A stretch of 64,000 nucleotides of DNA from Rhodospirillaceae bacterium (GTDB taxonomy: Bacteria > Pseudomonadota > Alphaproteobacteria > GCA-2731375), in assembly GCA_018701215.1 (NCBI GenBank), contig JABIWH010000005.1, positions 137,455 to 201,454 on the forward strand, written 5' to 3'. Numbering within the stretch: the stretch's first letter is position 1; the number at the start of each line of letters is the position of its first letter. Shown one piece after another: positions 58,565-64,000 of the stretch. Below the pieces are notes generated by a model, which saw nothing but the letters and a program-made list of their open reading frames with translations, did no database searches and was not told where the DNA came from. The position numbers and the translations under genes are program-made.

Positions 58565-59857
58565 CTAGGGCCGCACCTGGCCCTGGCCGTGGACGACGTA
58601 TTTGAACGAGGTCAATTGTTCAACGCCAACCGGGCCACGGGCGTGCAGGCGGTTGGTGGAAATGCCAATCTCGGCCCCCATGCCGAATTCGCCGCCGTCC
58701 GCGAATTGTGTCGAGGCGTTGTGCAGCACGATGGCGCTGTCGATCTCGGCCAAAAAGCGTTCCGCCGCCGCCACGTCCTCGGCAATGATGCTTTCGGTGT
58801 GGTGAGAGCCATGATGGTCAATATGGGCAATGGCATCGCCGACACCATCCACGACTTTCACCGCGATAATACTGTCGAGATATTCCGTATCCCAATCGGC
58901 CGCCGTGGCCGCCACCACGCGGTCATCGGCCCCTTGTGTTTCGCCGTCGCCGCGCACTTCACAACCCGCATCCAGCAGATCCTTGACCAGAGGCGCCAGA
59001 TGGGAGGCGGCGCATTGGCGGTCCACCAACAAGGTTTCCGAGGCGCCGCAGATACCAGTACGGCGCAACTTGGCGTTCAGCGAGATCCGCCGCGCCATCT
59101 CCAGATCCGCCGAGCCGTCCACATAGACATGGCAATTGCCGTCCAGATGGGCGATCACCGGCACCCGACTTTCGTTCTGCACCCTCTCGATCAGGCCGCG
59201 GCCGCCACGGGGCACGATGATGTCGATATGCTGGGGCATGGTCAGCATCATGCCGACCGCCGCCCGGTCCGTGGTCGGCACCAGCTGGATCGACCCTTCG
59301 GGCAGGCCCGCCGCCCGCAGCCCCGCCACCAGGCAGGCATGGATGGCGCGGGAGGAATAGAAGCTTTCCGAACCGCCGCGCAAAATGGCCGCATTGCCCG
59401 ATTTCAAACAAAGCGCGCCGGCATCCGCCGTCACGTTGGGGCGGGATTCATAGATGATGCCGATCACGCCCAGAGGCACCCGGACGCGGGCGATGCGCAG
59501 GCCGTTGGGCCGGTCCCATTCGGCCATGGTGTCGCCCACGGGGTCGGTCAGTTCGGTTATGGCGTCCAGGCCGTTAGCCATGGCTTCGATGCGTTCCTCG
59601 GTCAGCAACAGACGGTCCAACAGGGCCGGGGTCAGATCGCGCTTTTCCGCCGCCGTCATATCGGTGGCGTTGGCCTGCAGGATTGCCTCCGCGCCATCCC
59701 GCATGGCCTTGGCGGCTTCCGACAGGGCGCGGTTCTTGGCCTCGGTCGGGGTTTTAGCCAGAACCGTCGCCGCCGCCCGCGCATCGGCGCCCAGCTTCAG
59801 CATCTGCCGTTGCAGATCATCCGTCCCGGTTTCAACCGTGTTTTCCGCCGTGCTCAT
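58565..59857 (-). CDS. proA: gamma-glutamyl phosphate reductase
   Basis: ProA reduces glutamyl-5-phosphate to the semialdehyde in proline synthesis. The 430-residue protein contains VRVPLGVIGIIYESRPNVTA, CLKSGNAAILRGGSE, PRGGRGLIERV, the catalytic-cysteine region LRRTGICGASETLLVD and FMGLG-like AEIGISTNRLHARGP. The length is normal. It lies 34 bases downstream of proB on the same strand and is co-transcribed with it. Confidence 0.97.
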   Translation of the reverse strand: MSTAENTVETGTDDLQRQMLKLGADARAAATVLAKTPTEAKNRALSEAAKAMRDGAEAILQANATDMTAAEKRDLTPALLDRLLLTEERIEAMANGLDAITELTDPVGDTMAEWDRPNGLRIARVRVPLGVIGIIYESRPNVTADAGALCLKSGNAAILRGGSESFYSSRAIHACLVAGLRAAGLPEGSIQLVPTTDRAAVGMMLTMPQHIDIIVPRGGRGLIERVQNESRVPVIAHLDGNCHVYVDGSADLEMARRISLNAKLRRTGICGASETLLVDRQCAASHLAPLVKDLLDAGCEVRGDGETQGADDRVVAATAADWDTEYLDSIIAVKVVDGVGDAIAHIDHHGSHHTESIIAEDVAAAERFLAEIDSAIVLHNASTQFADGGEFGMGAEIGISTNRLHARGPVGVEQLTSFKYVVHGQGQVRP

Positions 59858-59891
59858 CGTCTCATTCCCTTTGAAGCCGACCCAGCTTGCT

Positions 59892-61019
59892 CTAACCCAG
59901 CACCAAGTCGTCGCGATGGATCATCTCTTCCCGGCCCAGAAAGCCCAGAATAGACTGAATTTCACTGCTGCGGTGGCCCTTGATGCGCCGGGCATCGGCG
60001 GTCGAATAGGCCGTCAGGCCGCGCCCTAGGGCCAAGCCGTCCGGGTCGCGCACAACCACCGCGTCGCCGCGCTGAAAATCGCCCTCCACCGCCGTTACGC
60101 CGGCAGGCAGCAGGCTCTTGCCCTGGTTCAAGGCCCGGGCGGCGCCGGCATCAATGGTGATGCTGCCTCTGGCGTGCAGACTGGCCGCGATCCAGCGCTT
60201 GCGCGCACTGGCCGGCGTGGCCGACGTGGTGAACCAGGTGCCCCGCCCGCTGTCCTCCAGGGCCGCGATGGGATGGGCCGCCCTGCCGTCCGCGATGACC
60301 ATGGAACAGCCCGCCTGGGCCGCCATGCGGGCCGCCTGCAACTTGGTCACCATGCCCCCGCTGCCATCGTGGCTGCCCGTGGCACCCGCCATGGCCTCGA
60401 TCTCCGGCGTGATCTCCGCCACCTCGGCGATGAAGTCAGCACCACCGTTCTGGCGCGGGTCCTCGCTGTAAAGACCGTCGATATCGGACAGCAGAACCAA
60501 ACAATCGGCGCCGATCATGGCCGCCACGCGCGCCGCCAGACGGTCGTTGTCGCCAAAGCGTATTTCTTCCGTGGCGACGGTGTCGTTTTCGTTGACCACC
60601 GGCACCGAACCATGGCTCAGCAACGCCAACAGCGTATTGCGGGCATTCAAATAGCGCCGGCGGCGCTCCGTATCGTCACCGGTCAAAAGGATCTGCGCCA
60701 CGGGCACCGCGTGTCGGGCCAGGCTTTCCTGGTAGGCATGGGCCAGGCGGATCTGCCCCGCCGCCGCCGCCGCCTGGCTATCTTCCAGACGCAGGCTCCG
60801 CGCGCCCAGGTCCAGGCTGCGCCGGCCCAGAGCAATGGCGCCCGAGGAAACCAACAAAACATCCTGGCCCCGTTGCCGGCAGACCGCAACATCGTCGGCC
60901 AGGGCGTCCAACCAGTCCCGGCGCAGGTCGCCCGTCTGCTGATCCACCAGCAGGGAGGAGCCGATCTTGATAATTACCCTTTTGGCTTGGCGCAGGCGAT
61001 TGGTCGACCGCGCGCTCAT
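59892..61019 (-). CDS. proB: glutamate 5-kinase
   Basis: ProB makes glutamyl-5-phosphate, the committed step of proline synthesis. The kinase domain has RVIIKIGSSLLVDQQTG, VLLVSSGAIALGRRSL, PVVNENDTVATEEIRFGDND and LLSDIDGLYSEDPRQN. A C-terminal PUA domain (GSITIDAGAARALNQGKSLL, GDAVVVRDPDG) follows. The ATG at 61019 overlaps the obgE stop by four bases, so I use it rather than the ATG three codons upstream. Length is 375 residues. Confidence 0.96.
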   Translation of the reverse strand: MSARSTNRLRQAKRVIIKIGSSLLVDQQTGDLRRDWLDALADDVAVCRQRGQDVLLVSSGAIALGRRSLDLGARSLRLEDSQAAAAAGQIRLAHAYQESLARHAVPVAQILLTGDDTERRRRYLNARNTLLALLSHGSVPVVNENDTVATEEIRFGDNDRLAARVAAMIGADCLVLLSDIDGLYSEDPRQNGGADFIAEVAEITPEIEAMAGATGSHDGSGGMVTKLQAARMAAQAGCSMVIADGRAAHPIAALEDSGRGTWFTTSATPASARKRWIAASLHARGSITIDAGAARALNQGKSLLPAGVTAVEGDFQRGDAVVVRDPDGLALGRGLTAYSTADARRIKGHRSSEIQSILGFLGREEMIHRDDLVLG

Positions 61020-62080
61020 GGCTGCCAACCCCCAGCGCCCTCGGTGCCGGCGGTTTCCGCGGCCTCTTCAGCGTCTGCCTCGGGCGTCTTCGCCACCGGT
61101 CCCATGGCGTGCGCCAGTTCGGCCAGCAGGTCCGGCAGGCCCTTGCCCGAGACGCCGGATATGACATGTACCGCGTGGCCGCATTCCGCCGCCAGCTCCG
61201 CCTTGCGTTCGGCAATCAGATCGTCGGTCAGGGCATCGCATTTGTTCAAGCAGACCAGTTCCAATTTATCGGGCAGGCCGGCGTCATAAGCGTCCAACTC
61301 GCCACGCACGGTGCGGTAGTCGGCGGCGACATCGTCCGCCGTGCCATCCACCAGATGAAGCAGGGCGCGGCAGCGTTCCACATGGCCCAAAAAGCGGTCG
61401 CCCAGGCCGGCGCCTTCATGGGCGCCCTCGATCAGGCCCGGAATATCGGCCAGGATGATTTCGCGCTCGCCGGCTTGGGCCACGCCCAGATTAGGATACA
61501 GCGTCGTGAAGGGATAGGCGCCGATCTTCGGCCGGGCCCGGGTGACCGTGGTCAGAAAGGTGGATTTGCCCGCGTTGGGCAGGCCGATCAGGCCGGCATC
61601 GGCGATCAGTTTCAGACGCAGCCAGACGGTCATTTCCTCGGCCTCGCCGCCCTGCTCGAACTGCCGGGGCGCCCGGTTGGTGGAGGATTTGAAGCTTTCA
61701 TTGCCCCGGCCCCCATGGCCGCCCCTGGCCAGGATAATGGTTTGCCCGGGCGCAGCCAGGTCGGCCAGAATATGCTCCCGCTCCTCGTCGAGGATTTGCG
61801 TACCCACGGGCACCTTGACCACGACGTCATCGCCGCCCGCGCCGGTGCGGGAGGTGCCCATGCCGGGCCGGCCGCTCTTGGCCTTGAGGTGCTGTTGGTA
61901 GCGGTAATCGATCAGGGTGTTGAGATTTTCCACCGCCTCGACCACCACGTCGCCGCCCTTGCCGCCGTTGCCGCCATTGGGACCGCCGTATTCAACGAAT
62001 TTCTCACGCCGAAAGCTGACACAGCCGTGCCCGCCCTTGCCGCTAAAGACATAAATCTTGGCTTGATCGAGAAATTTCAT
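61016..62080 (-). CDS. obgE: Obg-family GTPase
   Basis: ObgE is a ribosome-associated GTPase involved in 50S assembly and growth control. The N-terminal Obg fold is glycine-rich (GGHGCVSFRREKFVEYGGPN, GNGGKGGDVVVEA). The G domain has GLPNAGKSTFLTTV, DIPGLIEGAHEGAGLG and NKCD. The 354 residues end in a short acidic/Ala tail. A 23-base near-perfect inverted repeat lies 33 bases upstream of the ATG. It is the first gene of the obgE-proB-proA-nadD-rsfS-rlmH unit. Confidence 0.97.
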   Translation of the reverse strand: MKFLDQAKIYVFSGKGGHGCVSFRREKFVEYGGPNGGNGGKGGDVVVEAVENLNTLIDYRYQQHLKAKSGRPGMGTSRTGAGGDDVVVKVPVGTQILDEEREHILADLAAPGQTIILARGGHGGRGNESFKSSTNRAPRQFEQGGEAEEMTVWLRLKLIADAGLIGLPNAGKSTFLTTVTRARPKIGAYPFTTLYPNLGVAQAGEREIILADIPGLIEGAHEGAGLGDRFLGHVERCRALLHLVDGTADDVAADYRTVRGELDAYDAGLPDKLELVCLNKCDALTDDLIAERKAELAAECGHAVHVISGVSGKGLPDLLAELAHAMGPVAKTPEADAEEAAETAGTEGAGGWQP

Positions 62081-62112
62081 GGCGTTGATTCTTCAAATCG
62101 TACTTGGCTGAA

Positions 62113-62182
62113 CCACCCACTCCCCCGTCCCGGCCGCACATTAATGGTACCCTGTGGACGGCCGGGTCGGGGGAGTGGGTGG
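62113..62182. repeat. long inverted repeat in the obgE leader
   Basis: Two 23-base arms (62113-62135 and 62160-62182) are complementary at 22 positions, with one mismatch, around a 24-base loop. The arms are very GC-rich. It lies between the rpmA terminator and the obgE start. In the obgE mRNA it would form a very stable hairpin ending about 33 bases before the ATG. It has no T-run. Options are a transcript-processing or stability structure, an attenuator-like leader, or a copy of a mobile palindromic repeat. Confidence 0.8.
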
Positions 62183-62214
62183 CCCGGCACTTTAACGATA
62201 GTAAAAAGATACTC

Positions 62215-62254
62215 TTCAAAAAACAAAAAACGGGGGATGGAAAGCCATCCCCCG
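62215..62254 (-). terminator. intrinsic terminator of rplU-rpmA
   Basis: On the minus strand a perfect 10-base stem (62254-62245 with 62240-62231, loop of four bases) is followed at once by a run of T broken by one G (about 62230-62218). It starts 26 bases after the rpmA stop. This is the clearest Rho-independent terminator in the window and separates rplU-rpmA from obgE. Confidence 0.9.
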
Positions 62255-62279
62255 CTTGTAACTGCGCTTGCGGGCGCGC

Positions 62280-62537
62280 CTACTCCGGCGGCTGCACCGA
62301 GACGTAGGTCCGGCCACCGGCCCGGGTCCGGAAAGACACCTGACCTTCGATCAGCGCAAAAATTGTGTGGTCCCTGCCCAAGCCCACATTGTCGCCCGGC
62401 TTCCACTTGGTGCCGCGCTGACGGACGATGATGTTGCCGGGAATGACTTTTTCCCCGCCGTATTTCTTGATGCCCAAACGCCGGCCCGCTGTATCGCGGC
62501 CGTTGCGTGAACTACCACCTGCTTTTTTATGCGCCAT
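62280..62537 (-). CDS. rpmA: 50S ribosomal protein L27
   Basis: The 85 residues start MAHKKAGGSSRNGRDTAGRR, the standard L27 N terminus that reaches toward the peptidyl-transferase centre, and continue IPGNIIVRQRGTKWKPGDNV. It has no Firmicutes-type cleavable extension. It lies 12 bases after rplU and is followed by a strong terminator. Confidence 0.98.
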   Translation of the reverse strand: MAHKKAGGSSRNGRDTAGRRLGIKKYGGEKVIPGNIIVRQRGTKWKPGDNVGLGRDHTIFALIEGQVSFRTRAGGRTYVSVQPPE

Positions 62538-62549
62538 CTCTGCGGCTCC

Positions 62550-62999
62550 CTAGCTTTCGCTGCTCTCGACAGCGGTATCGGCCACCGTCTCGGCAGGTTT
62601 TTCTGCAACTTTATCTTCGGCCTTTGCCTTGGCCGCCGTCTTTTTGGGCGCCGCCTTTTTCTTGGCGGCGGCCTTCTTCGGGGCACCGGGTCCGGAGAAT
62701 TCGGTAATCCGCACGATGCTCAAATCCTGGCGATGGCCGTTGCGGCGGCGATAATTTTTCCGCCGCTTTTTCTTGAAGACAATGATCTTCTTGTCGCGGG
62801 CCTGTTCCACCAGGGTGCCGACCACCTTGGCGCCGTCCACCAGGGGGGCGCCGACGGTGGTGTCGCCGTCCGTGCTCATCATCAGCACGTTGTCGAAAGC
62901 CACCTCATCCCCGGCCTCGCCGGCGATGCGTTCAATCCGGATCACGTCATCCGGCTCTACGCGGTATTGTTTCCCGCCCGTCTTGATTACAGCGAACAT
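62550..62999 (-). CDS. rplU: 50S ribosomal protein L21 with Ala/Lys-rich tail
   Basis: The L21 core covers about residues 1-103 (MFAVIKTGGKQYRVEPDDVI, then KIIVFKKKRRKNYRRRNGHR). It is followed by a tail of about 45 residues rich in Ala and Lys, such as KKAAAKKKAAPKKTAAKAKA. Such tails are common in alphaproteobacterial L21. An extra ATG one codon upstream could also be used. It is the first gene of rplU-rpmA. Confidence 0.97.
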   Translation of the reverse strand: MFAVIKTGGKQYRVEPDDVIRIERIAGEAGDEVAFDNVLMMSTDGDTTVGAPLVDGAKVVGTLVEQARDKKIIVFKKKRRKNYRRRNGHRQDLSIVRITEFSGPGAPKKAAAKKKAAPKKTAAKAKAEDKVAEKPAETVADTAVESSES

Positions 63000-63278
63000 C
63001 ACTTCAGCCCATTATTTGGTCTTGCGTGTACGGCACCCGGATACACCGAAGATAGGCGCTCTTCCACGCGAAACAGTTCAGGCGGCGCAAACGCCGCCCA
63101 GGTCGGCGCGGATATACGCCCCGCACGGCCCTTTGTCAACGGCCCAGAGCCGCAAAACAAGGTTGCGGCACGGGAAAATTGCTTGCCCGAATACGTATAA
63201 TCCCTTGCACTAAAGCACCGGCTCTCTTTATAACCGACCGCGCCCGATATGATCGCCAAATAATGGCGCTATCCCCGC

Positions 63279-63368
63279 GGAGGGGTGACAGAGTGGTCGA
63301 TTGTGCCGGTCTCGAAAACCGGTGTACCTTTGCGGGTACCGTGGGTTCGAATCCCACCCCCTCCGCCA
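63279..63368 (+). tRNA. tRNA-Ser (anticodon CGA)
   Basis: A 90-base tRNA of class II. The acceptor arms are GGAGGGG and CCCCTCC with discriminator G, and CCA is encoded. The anticodon stem CCGGT/ACCGG closes the loop CTCGAAA, giving anticodon CGA for codon UCG. A long variable arm (GTACC/GGTAC pairing) and the T arm with GGTTCGAATCC follow. It is not the selenocysteine tRNA, which would carry anticodon TCA. The 3' end of tRNA-Ser genes is a common integration site. Confidence 0.97.
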
Positions 63369-63752
63369 TTACATTGTTCGCAACAGTCTCCCGCCGTTCG
63401 CCCGGGGCTGAAAACCCAGGGTTCTAGGGCCTCTGGGGCAGAAGCTGTTGACCGTTCATACTGTTTATCTCTCCAAACCCTCTCCCTATGCGCCATTCTC
63501 TCCGAAGCTGTTGACTACGGCAATTCGGTACGGATTTTGAACGTATTGTTTCTATACGGTAATTTGAGATCCCAATTTCTCGGAGTTCGAAGTTCCACCG
63601 CTCGGGCGAGAGAGGCTGAGATCGAATGCGAAAGTTCAAAATGCAGCACTCTTACCAAATTGTCAGGAAGTGGCCTTCCAAGAGGCGTGATTTGCAATAC
63701 GACAGAACACACAACACAGCCAGCGAGACAATAATGACAGTATGGAGGATAG
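63369..63752. other. 384-base region downstream of tRNA-Ser without a recognised gene
   Basis: No open frame here resembles a known protein; the open frames overlap one another and are short. The base composition is clearly less GC-rich than the rest of the window, especially 63500-63740. A 12-base-like string GAAGCTGTTGAC occurs near 63440 and again near 63505. Together with the adjacent phage-type fragment this suggests foreign or decayed DNA behind the tRNA. No clear copy of the tRNA 3' end (att site) was found. Confidence 0.5.
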
Positions 63753-64000
63753 AACCTGACCATACGGCCACGCACCTGGGCTGATTGCAGGGACTTCGCC
63801 GTCTTCATCGGCGGGCCCAATCCGGCCTTGCGCGAGGATCAGGTCTACAGCCAGGCCCATTTCGATGCTGTTTGCGAGAGCTTCGGCGACCCTGCCGGCC
63901 TCGACAAGTACGAAACGGTATTTATCGATAGCATCACAGTTGCCGGCCGTTTGTGTCTGCAATGGGCAAAAGGCCAGCCTCAAGCGATCTCCGAGCGTAC
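63753..64000 (+). pseudogene. 5'-truncated phage-type ATP-binding protein fragment
   Basis: From 63753 the frame reads TIRPRTWADCRDFAVFIGG, then NPALREDQVYSQAHFDAVCE, then LDKYETVFIDSITVAGRLCL, to the window edge. This resembles the middle of phage/prophage AAA-type nucleotide-binding proteins: a Walker B-like VFIDSIT segment with no upstream Walker A. The codon before it is TAG, and there is no start codon or P-loop part in any frame upstream, so the 5' part appears lost. The remainder continues outside the window. The family call is from memory of similar proteins and is moderate. Confidence 0.5.

Noticed and set aside
58028..59953. A 641-residue plus-strand open frame
   Set aside because: It lies antisense to nadD and proA, both with clear family motifs. 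The protein has no recognisable domain and is a product of high GC content.
61109..62431. A 440-residue plus-strand open frame
   Set aside because: It is antisense to obgE and runs across the terminator and inverted repeat; no domain seen.
63279..63368. Possible selC (selenocysteine tRNA), because it is a long class II tRNA in a window with a selenoprotein
   Set aside because: The anticodon is CGA, not TCA, and the acceptor stem is the normal seven pairs. It is an ordinary tRNA-Ser.
63585..63620. Possible attR-like copy of the tRNA-Ser T-arm (TTCGAA followed by CCACC)
   Set aside because: Only short stretches match and with gaps, so it is not a convincing duplication of the tRNA 3' end.
1..64000. 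CRISPR arrays, rRNA operons, complete insertion sequences
   Set aside because: I saw no regularly spaced direct repeats, no rRNA sequence and no transposase-like frame in the window.

Overview
The window looks like chromosomal DNA of a GC-rich alphaproteobacterium, most likely of the Rhodospirillales type. I infer this from protein similarity and gene order: ftsH-folP-glmM, dut-Rrf2-cysK-moeB, and the rplU-rpmA / obgE-proB-proA-nadD-rsfS-rlmH-gpmI-envC-ctpA-rppH block. GTG and TTG starts and ATGA stop/start overlaps are frequent. No rRNA, CRISPR array, insertion sequence or intact prophage was seen.

Layout. Positions 1-8044 (+): the end of tilS, then ftsH, folP, glmM, thiD, a PaaI-type thioesterase and a Bcr/CflA-type exporter. 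Positions 8-19 kb: small mixed units, including an Fe-S protein, a possible lipoprotein, an HCCA-isomerase-like protein overlapping a C-GCAxxG-C-C protein, a VOC protein, a GlcG/HbpS protein, two Nudix/Rid metabolite-repair candidates, DUF350 plus a serine protease, a porin, a nitrate/nitrite-type chemoreceptor and a class III CoA-transferase. Positions 19.5-23.6 kb (+): coaBC, dut, an Rrf2 regulator, cysK and moeB. Positions 23.7-28.4 kb: a nucleoside hydrolase, a 2-hydroxyacid dehydrogenase, an exported SH3 protein overlapping a FAH-family protein that appears to carry a signal peptide, and an amidohydrolase.

Positions 28.4-33.4 kb (-) form a sugar-acid locus: a regulator joining an EPS-type winged helix to a Rossmann domain, a NusG/RfaH-like protein, an M20 peptidase, neuB and neuC, ending in the amidohydrolase. 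Two matching GTTCA-N5-TGAAC dyads lie upstream of the regulator. Positions 33.4-36.7 kb (-) are the most interesting part. Here a UGSC-family selenoprotein gene has an in-frame UGA and a SECIS-like hairpin. It is the last gene of a four-gene unit with an SRPBCC protein, an acyl-CoA dehydrogenase-like protein and a 351-residue protein of unknown function.

Positions 36.9-43.8 kb: a second amidohydrolase, an MscS channel, a GST-like protein, a receiver-MarR fusion regulator, a ThDP enzyme and a Nudix hydrolase. Positions 43.9-49.9 kb: redox genes, namely a GlcD-type flavoprotein, a DMSO-reductase-family molybdoenzyme, and an aldehyde:ferredoxin oxidoreductase with its ferredoxin. Positions 49.9-63.0 kb (-): housekeeping and envelope genes running back to rplU-rpmA. 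After rplU come tRNA-Ser(CGA), about 380 bases without a recognised gene, and a 5'-truncated phage-type ATPase fragment running off the edge. Several palindromic repeats sit in the intergenic gaps.
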